This document shows positions 28,174 to 36,496 of a stretch of DNA of 64,000 bases, in pieces. A model generated the notes under the pieces. That model did no database searches and was not told where the DNA came from. It saw nothing but the letters and a program-made list of their open reading frames with translations. Made by a program: the position numbers and the translations under genes. This DNA comes from Ectothiorhodospiraceae bacterium. Lineage in GTDB: Bacteria; Pseudomonadota; Gammaproteobacteria; HK1. The stretch spans positions 124,001-188,000 of the forward strand of contig JACKNM010000002.1 in the NCBI GenBank assembly GCA_024234875.1. The letters run 5' to 3'. Every line of letters starts with the position of its first letter. Within the stretch, counting starts at the first letter, position 1.

Positions 28174-28178
28174 AGGAG
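28174..28178 (+). promoter_or_regulatory. Ribosome binding site supporting a TTG start of the Gfo/Idh gene
   Basis: AGGAG lies 8 nt before TTG 28187, about 80 bp downstream of the earliest in-frame GTG (28106), which has no Shine-Dalgarno sequence. The protein from 28187 begins ten residues before the Rossmann motif. Confidence 0.6.
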
Positions 28179-28186
28179 AGAGGGCA

Positions 28187-29197
28187 TTGGACGACACGAG
28201 CGGACGGTTGCGTTGGGGAATCGCGGGGCCCGGCTGGGTGGCCAGTGACTTCGTGGCGCCGGCGATCGCGGCGAGCCCGGGCTCGACCCTGGTCGCCTGC
28301 CTGGGGCGGACGCTCGAGCGCGGGCGCGAGTTCGCAGATCGATTCGACGTGCCGCGTGTCCACGCCGACCTCGACGCGCTGGTCCGCGACCCGGAGATCG
28401 ACATCCTCTACGTCGCCCTGCCCAACGCGCTCCATCACCGGGCGGTGCTCGCCGCCGCGGCCGCGGGCAAGCACGTCCTGTGCGAGAAGCCGTTCGCGCT
28501 CGAGGTCGCGCACGCGCGGGAGATGACCCGAGCCTGCGACGCCGCCGGGGTGATGCTGCGCGTCGCGCATCAGATCCGTCTCGATGCGGCGGTCGCACGG
28601 GCGCGGGAGATCGTCGCGAGCGGACGCCTCGGCGACATCGTCGCGATCACCATCGAGCGCGCATCCGGCCTCGCCGCCCGCCGTGGCTGGCGACTCGACC
28701 ACACCCAGAGCGGGGTGGTGTTCGACGTCGGGGTGCACCTCCTCGACCTGCTGCAGTGGGTGAGCGGAGAGCGACTGGTCGAGGTCAGCGCGATGACCCG
28801 GCCAGACCGGCGCGACGGTGGCTCCGACGACACCTTCAGCCTCCTCGGCCGACTCCATCGCGGCGGCCACGCGGTCGCGCGCGCGACACGGGAGGTCGCG
28901 TGCGCGGGCAACGACCTGGTCGTCGAAGGGACGCGCGCCACGCTCGCCACCTCGCCGCTTCGCTTCGCGCGCGAGCACGTGGTCACCGTTCGCGACGCGG
29001 ACGGCGAGTCGGTGGAGGTTTTCGCCGCGAGCCCGGCCTACGCGCTGGAGGTGGCGGCGATCGAGGGCGAGGTGCGTGGACGGCGAAGCGCGCTGCCCGA
29101 CGGCGCCGAGGCCACCCACAACGTCGCGGTCACCGCCGCGGCGCTGCGCTCGATCGAGACGCGCCGCATCGTCGCCGTCGAGTCCGTCGACGACTGA
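28187..29197 (+). CDS. Gfo/Idh/MocA-family NAD(P) oxidoreductase
   Basis: A 336-residue protein from TTG 28187. The Rossmann motif is WGIAGPGWVASDFV and the family EKP motif is CEKPFALEV near residue 105, where the Lys is catalytic. The C-terminal beta-sheet domain includes FDVGVHLLDLLQW with a conserved His. The family oxidises cyclic polyols, sugars or their derivatives. A GTG at 28106 overlapping the FAH stop would add 27 residues but lacks a ribosome binding site. It lies in the FAH to hydroxyacyl-CoA dehydrogenase run. Substrate unknown. Confidence 0.82.
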   Translation: MDDTSGRLRWGIAGPGWVASDFVAPAIAASPGSTLVACLGRTLERGREFADRFDVPRVHADLDALVRDPEIDILYVALPNALHHRAVLAAAAAGKHVLCEKPFALEVAHAREMTRACDAAGVMLRVAHQIRLDAAVARAREIVASGRLGDIVAITIERASGLAARRGWRLDHTQSGVVFDVGVHLLDLLQWVSGERLVEVSAMTRPDRRDGGSDDTFSLLGRLHRGGHAVARATREVACAGNDLVVEGTRATLATSPLRFAREHVVTVRDADGESVEVFAASPAYALEVAAIEGEVRGRRSALPDGAEATHNVAVTAAALRSIETRRIVAVESVDD

Positions 29198-29265
29198 CAG
29201 CCAGGGTCGAGCGAACGGGAATGGTGTCCGCGCCGGCAGAAGGCGAGACGGACGAGGAGAACGCG

Positions 29266-30978
29266 ATGACGTGGGACTACATCATCGTCGGCGGCGGCTC
29301 CGCCGGCTCGGTGCTCGCCAACCGGCTATCTGCTCGGCGGTCCAATCGGGTGCTGCTGCTCGAGGCGGGTCGCGACACCCCGCACGGCAAGATCCCCGAG
29401 GTCATCCTCGACAGCTACCCGGGCGCGGCCTACCTCGACGAGCGGTTCCTGTGGACCGACCTCCGGGTGACCACCGAGGTCGTCTCCCACAATGCCCCAC
29501 CCGAGGAGATGCGTCCGCGGCTACGCCGTTACGAGCAGGCACGCATCCTCGGCGGCGGCTCGTCGATCAACGGCCAGATGGCCAATCGCGGCGCGCCGAC
29601 CGACTACGCGCAGTGGGAGGCGCGAGGCGCCCGCGGCTGGGGTTGGGACTCGGTGCTGCCGTACTTCCGCAAGCTCGAGCGCGACATGGACTTCGACGAC
29701 GAGTACCACGGGCGCTCGGGTCCGATTCCGGTGCGCCGGATCTTTCCCGATCTGTGGTGCGGGCACGCGAGGGCCGCGGGCGAGGCGTTCGCCGCCGCCG
29801 GCTACGCCTACCTGCCGGATCAGAACGGCGCGTTCCGCGACGGCTACTTCCCGATCACCAGCTCGAACGCGTACGAGCGCCGCGTCTCCGCCGCGATCGG
29901 CTACCTCGACCCGGGCACCCGCTCACGCGAGAACCTGCGCATCGACACCGACACCCACGTCACCGGCCTGCTGTTCGAGGGCACGCGCTGCGTCGGCGTG
30001 CGGGCACGCCGCGGCGGTGAGGAGACCGAGCACCGCGCGAGCGAGGTGATCCTCTCTTGCGGTGCGGTCCATTCGCCGGCCCAGCTCCTGCGCGCCGGGA
30101 TCGGCCCGGCGCTGGCGCTGCGCGACCTCGGCATCGAGGTGCGGGCCAACGTCCCCGGTGTCGGTCAGCGGCTGATGGATCATCCGTCGGTCGCCCTCGC
30201 CGGCTTCCTGAAGCCGGCGGCGCGGATGGACAACGTCACCACGCGACGCCACGTCCAGGTGGCGCTGCGCTACTCGTCCGGGATCGGCGACGCACCGGCC
30301 GGCGACATGTTCGTGGTGGTCGCCAGCAAGTCCTCGTGGCATGCGGTCGGCGAGCAGATCGGGTCGTACATCCTGTTCGTCAACCGCACCTTCTCCGAGT
30401 CCGGACAGGTGAAGCTCGCATCACCGGACTGGCACGCCGAGCCGACGGTGGAGTTCAATCTCCTCTCCGACCACCGCGACCTCGCCCGCCTCGTCGACGG
30501 CATCCGGCGACTCGCGCAGATGTACGCGCACCCGGCGATGCGCGCCGCCATCGAGCACCCGTTCCCGGCGTGCTGGGGCGAGAAGGTGCGCCAGGTCGGC
30601 GCGATCAATCGCAAGAACGCGCTCATCACCGCCATCGCGGCCAGGCTGCTCGACGGGCCGACGGCGCTTCGCGACTACATCATCGAGCGCTTCATCATGG
30701 ACGGCTGGACCCTCGACCAGCTCGTCGCCGACGACGACGCGGCGCAGGAGTTCGTGCGCACCGCGGCGGTCGGCGTCTGGCACGCGTCGTGCTCCTGCCG
30801 CATGGGCGATGCCTCCGACCCGATGGCGGTGACCGATACCGAGGGGCGCGTGCGCGGCGTGCAGGGGTTGCGCGTGGTCGACGCGTCGCTGTTCCCGGTC
30901 GTGCCCTGTGCCAACACCAATCTGCCGACCATGATGGTGGCCGAGAAGATCGCGGACACGATGCTGCGGGGAGGCTGA
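29266..30978 (+). CDS. GMC-family FAD oxidoreductase B
   Basis: A 570-residue flavoprotein. The FAD motif VGGGSAGSVLANRL lies at residues 8-21, signature 1 near residue 97 is ARILGGGSSINGQMANRG, and signature 2 is SCGAVHSPAQLLRAGIG. The C-terminal His motif is GVWHASCSCRMG and the Asn motif is CANTNLPTMMVAEKIA. It is more divergent from GMC A and C than they are from each other, and has extra sequence near residues 40-80 and 430-470. ATG 29266 has AGGAG 7 nt upstream; ATG 29221 is an in-frame alternative with a poorer site. It probably oxidises an alcohol in the same pathway as its neighbours. Confidence 0.88.
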   Translation: MTWDYIIVGGGSAGSVLANRLSARRSNRVLLLEAGRDTPHGKIPEVILDSYPGAAYLDERFLWTDLRVTTEVVSHNAPPEEMRPRLRRYEQARILGGGSSINGQMANRGAPTDYAQWEARGARGWGWDSVLPYFRKLERDMDFDDEYHGRSGPIPVRRIFPDLWCGHARAAGEAFAAAGYAYLPDQNGAFRDGYFPITSSNAYERRVSAAIGYLDPGTRSRENLRIDTDTHVTGLLFEGTRCVGVRARRGGEETEHRASEVILSCGAVHSPAQLLRAGIGPALALRDLGIEVRANVPGVGQRLMDHPSVALAGFLKPAARMDNVTTRRHVQVALRYSSGIGDAPAGDMFVVVASKSSWHAVGEQIGSYILFVNRTFSESGQVKLASPDWHAEPTVEFNLLSDHRDLARLVDGIRRLAQMYAHPAMRAAIEHPFPACWGEKVRQVGAINRKNALITAIAARLLDGPTALRDYIIERFIMDGWTLDQLVADDDAAQEFVRTAAVGVWHASCSCRMGDASDPMAVTDTEGRVRGVQGLRVVDASLFPVVPCANTNLPTMMVAEKIADTMLRGG

Positions 30979-31021
30979 GGGCGCCGCCACGCGAGGCCCG
31001 ACCCACCGCCACCCCGTCCAT

Positions 31022-31038
31022 CATTCGATACTCGAATG
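31022..31038. promoter_or_regulatory. Palindrome CATTCGA-TAC-TCGAATG, candidate operator
   Basis: A perfect 7-bp inverted repeat with a 3-nt spacer ends 14 bp before the hydroxyacyl-CoA dehydrogenase ATG, in a 74-bp intergenic gap. It overlaps neither start nor stop codon. The core TCGATACTCGA resembles TCAATACTTGA at 9649-9659. A regulator-binding site is the simplest reading; a weak hairpin is the alternative. Confidence 0.45.
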
Positions 31039-31052
31039 CGTGAGGAGACACC

Positions 31053-31988
31053 ATGACCACCAAGATCGCGGTCGTCGGCACCGGGCTCGTCGGGCGTGCG
31101 TGGGCGATCGTGTTCGCCCGGGCCGGATACACCACCGTCCTGTTCGACCCGATCGACGGCGTCGCCACTGCCGCGCTGGATCGCATCGGCGCGCTGCTCC
31201 CGGATCTCGCGGCGGCGGACTTGCTCGGTGGCCACGCCCCGAGCGTGGTGCTCGATCGACTGCGCGTGGCGGATTCTCTGACCGCGGCGCTCGAAGGCGC
31301 GGCCCACGTCCAGGAGAGCGCACCGGAGCGCGTCGAGGTCAAGCGTGCGCTGTACCTCGAGCTCGACCGCATCGCGGCCCCGACCACCGTGCTCGCGAGC
31401 TCCACCTCCGGTATCCCGGCATCGCAGTTCACCGAGCCGCTCGCCGGTCGCGCCCGCTGCCTGGTGGCCCATCCGATCAATCCGCCGCACATCATCCCCC
31501 TGGTGGAGATCGTCCCCGCGCCGTGGACCGATCCGGCGGTGGTCGAGCGCACCCGCGAGCTGATGGCGGCGGTGGGTCAGCGCCCGATCAGCACCACCCG
31601 GGAGATCGACGGCTTCGTCGTGAACCGGCTGCAGGGCGCCCTGCTCGGCGAGGCGTTCCGGCTGGTCGAGGACGGTGTGTGCAGCGTGGCGGACGTCGAC
31701 GCCGCGATCGCCGACGGGCTAGGCCTGCGCTGGTCGTTCATCGGCCCGTTCGAGACCATCGACCTCAACTCGCCGCGCGGGGTGCGCGGCTACTGCGAGA
31801 TGCTCGGTCCGCTCTACCACGCGCTCGCCCTGCAACAGGCGGATCCGCGCGAGTGGTCGGAAGCGCTGGTGGCGGAGGTCGAGCGGCAGCGTCGCGCCGC
31901 CCTGCCGCTCGATGCCATCGCCGAGCGCCAGGCCTGGCGCGACCGGCGTCTCGCGAAGCTGGTGGGGCACAAGCGCGGAGCGGACTGA
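31053..31988 (+). CDS. 3-hydroxyacyl-CoA dehydrogenase family (carnitine dehydrogenase/lambda-crystallin-like)
   Basis: A 311-residue NAD enzyme. The Rossmann motif VGTGLVGRAWAIVFARAG lies at residues 8-25. The segment VAHPINPPHIIPLVEIVP near residue 140 carries the catalytic His. The C-terminal domain begins near residue 185 (FVVNRLQGALLGEAFRLV). Its length matches the short L-carnitine dehydrogenase, L-gulonate dehydrogenase and lambda-crystallin group, not the multifunctional FadB. The ATG follows GAGGAGACACC. It is the last gene of the FAH-Gfo-GMC run, convergent with M20. Confidence 0.85.
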   Translation: MTTKIAVVGTGLVGRAWAIVFARAGYTTVLFDPIDGVATAALDRIGALLPDLAAADLLGGHAPSVVLDRLRVADSLTAALEGAAHVQESAPERVEVKRALYLELDRIAAPTTVLASSTSGIPASQFTEPLAGRARCLVAHPINPPHIIPLVEIVPAPWTDPAVVERTRELMAAVGQRPISTTREIDGFVVNRLQGALLGEAFRLVEDGVCSVADVDAAIADGLGLRWSFIGPFETIDLNSPRGVRGYCEMLGPLYHALALQQADPREWSEALVAEVERQRRAALPLDAIAERQAWRDRRLAKLVGHKRGAD

Positions 31989-32016
31989 GCACCGACCGGC
32001 CGAGGCCGAAGGCGCC

Positions 32017-33165
32017 TCAGGGACGAGCCGCGACCCGATACCAGTCCTCGATCAGCGCCCGGTACATCGCGACCGCGACCGGGATGCGGTCGGCGACGCA
32101 GAACTCGTCGGTCTGATGGGCCATGTGGGTGTCACCGGGCCCCAGGATCACCGTCGGCACCTCGCCGAACGCGGGCTTGAGCACCGCGGCGTCGGTGAAG
32201 AACGGCAGCGCGGCGACCTCCGGGCGGTGGCCGAGGAAGGGTGTCGTCAGGTCGAAGACCCGCTGCACGAACGGGTCGTCCGGGTCGGTCCACACGCTGT
32301 CGAGATCGACGAACGGCTCGATGCTCTGCACGTCCTCGCCGAGGTACTGGGCAAAGCCCTCCCGGACCCGCACATGGTCGACGCCGGGCACGGTCCGCAC
32401 GTCGACCTCCATCACCGCGCGGTCGGGCACCGAGTTGACGTTACGACCCGCGTGCAGGTTGCCGACGCTCAGCGAGTTGCCACCGAGATGGGGGTGGCGG
32501 GCGACGTTGAAGTCGAAGTCCTCGAGCTTCGCGATCGCCCGTGACGCCTTGTACAACGCATTGACGCCGAGCTCCGGCATCGACCCGTGCGCGGTCTTCC
32601 CGGTCGACACCATGCGCAGCCAGAACGCACCACGGTGCCCGACCTTGGGCAGGTTGTAGGTCGGCTCGGCAACCACCATCGCCCCGACCGGGAACCGCGC
32701 CGCCAGCTCGCCACCCAGTGGTCGCGAGCCCTCACACCCGGTCTCCTCACCGGCGGCCATGATCAGCAGCAGCCCCGGACCGTCGTCGAGCCGGTCGGCG
32801 AGCGCCACCGCGGCGGTGACGAAGGCGGCGATACCCGCCTTCATGTCGCTCACCCCGCGACCGTAGAGCTTGCCGTCGTGCAGCTCGCCCGCGAACGGAT
32901 CGACCGACCAATCGGCGTCACCGAGGGGCACGGTGTCGATGTGGCCGGCGAAGCACAGCCGGCGCGTTCCGGCGCGGCCACCGCGGGCGGCGTGGACGCT
33001 GGTGCGACCCGGGGCGAAGTCGTGATACCCGATCTCGAAGCCGGCCCGCGCCAGCAGATCACCGAGGTGGTGCGCGCACTCGGCCTCCGAGCCGCCGGGG
33101 TTGATGCTACGGATCGCCACCAGCTCGCGGGTGAGGGCGACCGCCGGATCCGCCTCGACACTCAT
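32017..33165 (-). CDS. M20-family deacylase, acetylornithine deacetylase/DapE-like
   Basis: A 382-residue zinc hydrolase. Motifs in order: FAGHIDTVPLG near residue 75, LYGRGVSDMKAG near 107, AAGEETGCEGS near 138 (catalytic Glu pair), VVAEPTYN, and the C-terminal PGDTHMAHQTDEF His. Length and spacing fit ArgE/DapE/Ama-type enzymes that remove an acyl group from an amino acid. ATG 33165 is chosen because the family start (SVEADPAVALTRELVAIRSINPGG) follows; longer frames upstream look non-coding. It is convergent with the hydroxyacyl-CoA dehydrogenase gene. Substrate may be any N-acyl amino acid. Confidence 0.85.
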   Translation of the reverse strand: MSVEADPAVALTRELVAIRSINPGGSEAECAHHLGDLLARAGFEIGYHDFAPGRTSVHAARGGRAGTRRLCFAGHIDTVPLGDADWSVDPFAGELHDGKLYGRGVSDMKAGIAAFVTAAVALADRLDDGPGLLLIMAAGEETGCEGSRPLGGELAARFPVGAMVVAEPTYNLPKVGHRGAFWLRMVSTGKTAHGSMPELGVNALYKASRAIAKLEDFDFNVARHPHLGGNSLSVGNLHAGRNVNSVPDRAVMEVDVRTVPGVDHVRVREGFAQYLGEDVQSIEPFVDLDSVWTDPDDPFVQRVFDLTTPFLGHRPEVAALPFFTDAAVLKPAFGEVPTVILGPGDTHMAHQTDEFCVADRIPVAVAMYRALIEDWYRVAARP

Positions 33166-33413
33166 CGCGGCCCGCGCCCCGACGGTGTCGGTGGAGATGG
33201 TTCGTACCCGCGTCGCATCCGCCGCCCTCCGCGCGTGGTCGGTGCCGCCGTCTCGGCCGCGGGCGCGAAGATACCAGGTCGCGCCCACGCACGGGTCGCC
33301 CCGTGGCCGGTCACCACGACGCCGACGCGCGCCGACGTCCCCGGGCCGGGACTGGAAGCGGAGTCGAATGCGGCATAGATTGGCGCTCCGCTCCATCAAA
33401 CGAGGATCCACCC

Positions 33414-33989
33414 ATGGCCTCACCCGTCGATCCGGCCCGCGTCCTGATGACCGGCGAGAACTCGTTCATCCGGCTGAGCGAGGACGGTGGCAAGACCCAG
33501 TCCGAGCGCACCAGCCACTGGCGCGTGTTGTGGTGCCCGGCCGGCGCCGGCCACGCACTGTTCATGACCGGCAAGCTCACCGGAGGAAAGACGCGGATCT
33601 ACAGTGACGACGCGGGTGTCGCACGCTGGCTCCAGGAAACCATCGAGACGCTGCTCTACCCGGACTTCGCCGATACCAGCATCCCGGTGACGCCGGCGGT
33701 GTTCGCGCGCCAGGGCGATCCACGCGGCACCGCGACGGAGCTGGTCGAGAGCGACTCCGAGGTCATTCGTCTGACCTGGTGGAGCTGCATCGACCCGTTC
33801 GTGATGCACGTGCCGGCCAGTCCCGAGGGTCGGCCGATCGGCGTCTACTCGACGTTCTTCCCGGCCCGTCAGGCCCAGATTGCGCTCGACGAGCGCTACG
33901 GGACCGGCTCGGTCTGGATGGAGAAGCGCGGCGAGAAGCAGTCCTCGAGCGCGGTGCTCGCCTGGTCCGAGACCTGGGTGAAGCCCTGA
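33414..33989 (+). CDS. Conserved-looking protein of unknown function, 191 residues
   Basis: I do not recognise this protein. It is soluble, has no signal peptide or membrane segment, and has a balanced composition with several Trp residues (WRVLWCP, LTWWSCIDP, SETWVKP) and a GKLTGGKTRIYSDD segment. The ATG follows ACGAGGATCCACCC. A 248-bp divergent gap separates it from M20. A very strong hairpin (33998-34025) follows 8 bp after the stop. The LysR gene lies 91 bp downstream in the same direction. Enzyme, binding protein or pathway accessory are all possible. Confidence 0.7.
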   Translation: MASPVDPARVLMTGENSFIRLSEDGGKTQSERTSHWRVLWCPAGAGHALFMTGKLTGGKTRIYSDDAGVARWLQETIETLLYPDFADTSIPVTPAVFARQGDPRGTATELVESDSEVIRLTWWSCIDPFVMHVPASPEGRPIGVYSTFFPARQAQIALDERYGTGSVWMEKRGEKQSSSAVLAWSETWVKP

Positions 33990-33997
33990 TCGCGCAC

Positions 33998-34025
33998 GGC
34001 GGGTCGCGCGCCGGCGCGACCCGCC
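33998..34025 (+). terminator. Perfect 12-bp hairpin after the 191-residue protein gene
   Basis: Stem 33998-34009 pairs perfectly with 34014-34025 around a 4-nt GCCG loop, 8 bp after the stop. No T-run follows, so termination would need Rho or the hairpin alone; mRNA 3' protection is an alternative. It separates the orphan gene from lysR. Confidence 0.55.
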
Positions 34026-34080
34026 TCGCGGCACCCGAGCCGCGTTCGGGTCCAGAACCCGTGATCGAGCCCACGACGCG

Positions 34081-35007
34081 ATGACCTCCCAACGCTCCGC
34101 TCCGCTGAACGGGATTCGGGCCTTCGAGGCGGTGGCGCGCCACCGCAGCTTCACCCGCGCCGCCGACGAGCTGTGCGTGACCCAGGGCGCGGTGAGTCGG
34201 CAGGTCGCCAACCTCGAGAGCTATCTCGGGGTCGATCTGCTCCGGCGCGGTGGACGAGAGGTGCGTCTGACCGCGAAGGGCATGCAGTTCTACGCCCTCG
34301 TCGGCGACGCCTTCCACCGCATCCGCGAGGGGGTGCGCATCGTCGGCAGCGGTGTCGACGACAAGACGCTCAAGGTCAAGGTGCCGCCGACCTTCGGCAT
34401 CCGCTGGTTCGTGCCCAGGCTGGCCAAGTTCCACGGGCTACATCCGGACATCGACGTGCAGATCACGACCTCGCACCAGGCGACCGACTTCGAGCGCGAG
34501 GACGTCGACGTCGCGGTGCAATGGGGGCTCGGCAACTGGGATCGTCTCTCGGTGGACTTCCTGCTCGACGAGCAGCTGGTCCCGGTCTGCAGTCCGGAGC
34601 TGGCGCGGTCCAAGCCGTTGCGCGAGCCGCGAGATCTCGAGCGGCACGTGCTGTTGCGCTCGATGAACCGGACCGACGACTGGCGGATCTGGTTGCACGC
34701 GGCGGGTGTCGAGGACACCGACTGGGTGCGGCCGCTCAGCCTGGAGAACTCCGCCCTCACCTACCAGGCGGCGATCGACCGCCTCGGCGTGGTGGTGGCG
34801 CAACGGGCGTTCGTCGAGGACGACATCGCCGCGCGCCGCCTGGTCACGCCGTTCCCGTTGCGCGTGCCCGGTGAGCGCTACTACTTCCTCGTCCATCCAC
34901 CGGAACGCAGCAACCAGCCGAAGGTGGCGGTGTTCCGCGACTGGATCCTCGGCGCGGCGGCACGGTCGCTCGAGGCGGCTGCGGCGATCTCAACCGAAAC
35001 GGTGTAG
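34081..35007 (+). CDS. LysR-family transcriptional regulator, GcvA-like
   Basis: A 308-residue regulator. The N-terminal winged HTH (residues 8-67) contains FEAVARHRSFTRAADELCVTQ and VSRQVANLESYLG, close to the GcvA/AmpR subgroup. The effector domain begins near residue 95 (KVKVPPTFGIRWFVPRL). It normally binds DNA as a tetramer with a small metabolite as co-inducer. Its 3' end overlaps the convergent TauT-type permease gene by 18 bp. It could regulate that transporter or the upstream orphan gene; neither is proven. Confidence 0.88.
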   Translation: MTSQRSAPLNGIRAFEAVARHRSFTRAADELCVTQGAVSRQVANLESYLGVDLLRRGGREVRLTAKGMQFYALVGDAFHRIREGVRIVGSGVDDKTLKVKVPPTFGIRWFVPRLAKFHGLHPDIDVQITTSHQATDFEREDVDVAVQWGLGNWDRLSVDFLLDEQLVPVCSPELARSKPLREPRDLERHVLLRSMNRTDDWRIWLHAAGVEDTDWVRPLSLENSALTYQAAIDRLGVVVAQRAFVEDDIAARRLVTPFPLRVPGERYYFLVHPPERSNQPKVAVFRDWILGAAARSLEAAAAISTETV

Positions 35008-35742
35008 TCGGCGGTCGACGACCAGGAGCGCGACACTGACCAGTGTCGCGAACAGCACCAGCAGCAAGGTGACCGACATGATGGTCGCCATGTCGTGGCT
35101 GCCCATCGCCCGCATCAGCATGAACCCGATGCCACGCTGAGAGCCGAACATCTCGCCCATCAGGGTACCGACCAGGGTCAGCGCGAAACCCACCCGCAGC
35201 CCGGTGAACACCTCCGGGAGCGCGGCCGGGAGCAGGACCCGAGTGGCGAGCGGCAGCGGTCCGAGGCGCATCACCCGCGCCGTCTTCAGGTACACCGGAT
35301 GGATGTTCCGCATCGCGTTCATCGAGAAGATGATGATCGGGATGATGCCGTGGATCGCCCCGAACGCCACCTTCGCCGGCATGCCGATGCCGAAGATCAG
35401 CAGGATCACCGGATAGAGCGTGATCTTCGGTATCGAGTACAGCGCCACCAGGATCGGCTCGGCGACCTCGCCCGACAGACGGTGGATGCCGAGGGTGAGC
35501 CCGATCGACAGGCCGCCGAGAACGGCGATGGCGAGCCCCTGCGCCACGGCGAGGCCAGTCTCGCGCACGTGCGGCCAGAAGCGCGCCGATCCGAGCAGGT
35601 CGAGCGCCAGCGACACCGTCTCCAACGGCGGCGTCAAGGCGACGTCTCCGGCGTACTCGTAGAGCCCCTGCCAGGCCAGGGTGACGACCGCGACCAGCAC
35701 GATGGCGTCGAGCAGCGGCCGCAACAGGCTGCGCGTCACCAC
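34990..35742 (-). CDS. TauT/NitT-type ABC transporter permease 2
   Basis: A 250-residue inner-membrane permease with six hydrophobic segments and a BPD-type EAA loop (MRLGPLPLATRVLLPAALP near residue 165). It is the last gene of a four-gene transporter. The start is GTG 35742 or the adjacent GTG 35739, with ACGGAGCG about 8 nt upstream; only 1 bp separates it from the stop of permease 1. The protein differs clearly from permease 1, so a heterodimeric channel is likely. The family imports nitrate, taurine, sulfonates or thiamine precursors. Confidence 0.85.
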   Translation of the reverse strand: MVTRSLLRPLLDAIVLVAVVTLAWQGLYEYAGDVALTPPLETVSLALDLLGSARFWPHVRETGLAVAQGLAIAVLGGLSIGLTLGIHRLSGEVAEPILVALYSIPKITLYPVILLIFGIGMPAKVAFGAIHGIIPIIIFSMNAMRNIHPVYLKTARVMRLGPLPLATRVLLPAALPEVFTGLRVGFALTLVGTLMGEMFGSQRGIGFMLMRAMGSHDMATIMSVTLLLVLFATLVSVALLVVDRRLHRFG

Positions 35743-35743
35743 C

Positions 35744-36496
35744 TCAGCGCTCCGTCTGGCGCTGCAGGTACTTCTTCTCCCACGCGTACAGCACCATGTT
35801 GATGAGCGCCGAGAGCCCGATCACCAGGACGATGAGCGGGTACATCGTCGCGTTCTCGAAGTTGTTGTACGCGAAGCTGATCTCGTAGCCGAGGCCCTCG
35901 CCGGAGAGAATGAACTCGGCGGCGATGACGCCGATGAACGAGTAGGCGACGGCGAGCTTGAGCCCGGTGAAGATGTAGAGCATCGCACACGGCAGGATGA
36001 CCAGGAACGTCGTGCGTACCCGCCCCATCCGGTACACGCGCGCGGTCTTGAGCAACGATTGCGGCACGCGGTCGAAGCCGTTCAGGGTGTTCACGATCAT
36101 CGCCACCACCGCGAGCATGAAGCCGATCGCGATCTGCGGGAAGCGATTGAGGCCGAGCAGCACGATGAGCAGCGGATAGAAGACGAAGATGGGGATCGCG
36201 TAGTACGTCGCGAGCAGCGGGTCGATCACCCGGCGCACCCGCGGCAGCACGAACAGCAGCGCCCCGACCAGAAAGCCGACGACGATGGCCGACACGAGCG
36301 CGACCGCGACGTTCCCGAGCGTGGCGACGATGTCCGCATTCATGTCGCCCTGGCGCACGATCCGCACCAGGCCGAGGATCATCTCGCTCGGTGGGATCAT
36401 CGTGAACCGCCCGATCACCTCGGTCCGGCACAGCACCTCCAGCCCGCCGACGAGGCCGGCGATCACCCACAGCCGGATTCGCGTCGAGCGCTTCAC
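35744..36496 (-). CDS. TauT/NitT-type ABC transporter permease 1
   Basis: A 250-residue inner-membrane permease with about six hydrophobic segments and an EAA loop (VYRMGRVRTTFLVILPCAML near residue 162). The GTG start at 36496 overlaps the ATPase stop by 4 bp (GTGA), so translation is coupled. Most TauT-type systems use one permease gene as a homodimer; here a second, different permease follows directly. Substrate unknown. Confidence 0.85.
   Translation of the reverse strand: MKRSTRIRLWVIAGLVGGLEVLCRTEVIGRFTMIPPSEMILGLVRIVRQGDMNADIVATLGNVAVALVSAIVVGFLVGALLFVLPRVRRVIDPLLATYYAIPIFVFYPLLIVLLGLNRFPQIAIGFMLAVVAMIVNTLNGFDRVPQSLLKTARVYRMGRVRTTFLVILPCAMLYIFTGLKLAVAYSFIGVIAAEFILSGEGLGYEISFAYNNFENATMYPLIVLVIGLSALINMVLYAWEKKYLQRQTER

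Noticed and set aside
28106..28186. GTG start for the Gfo/Idh gene overlapping the FAH stop
   Set aside because: No Shine-Dalgarno sequence precedes it. TTG 28187 has AGGAG at good spacing and lies just before the Rossmann motif.
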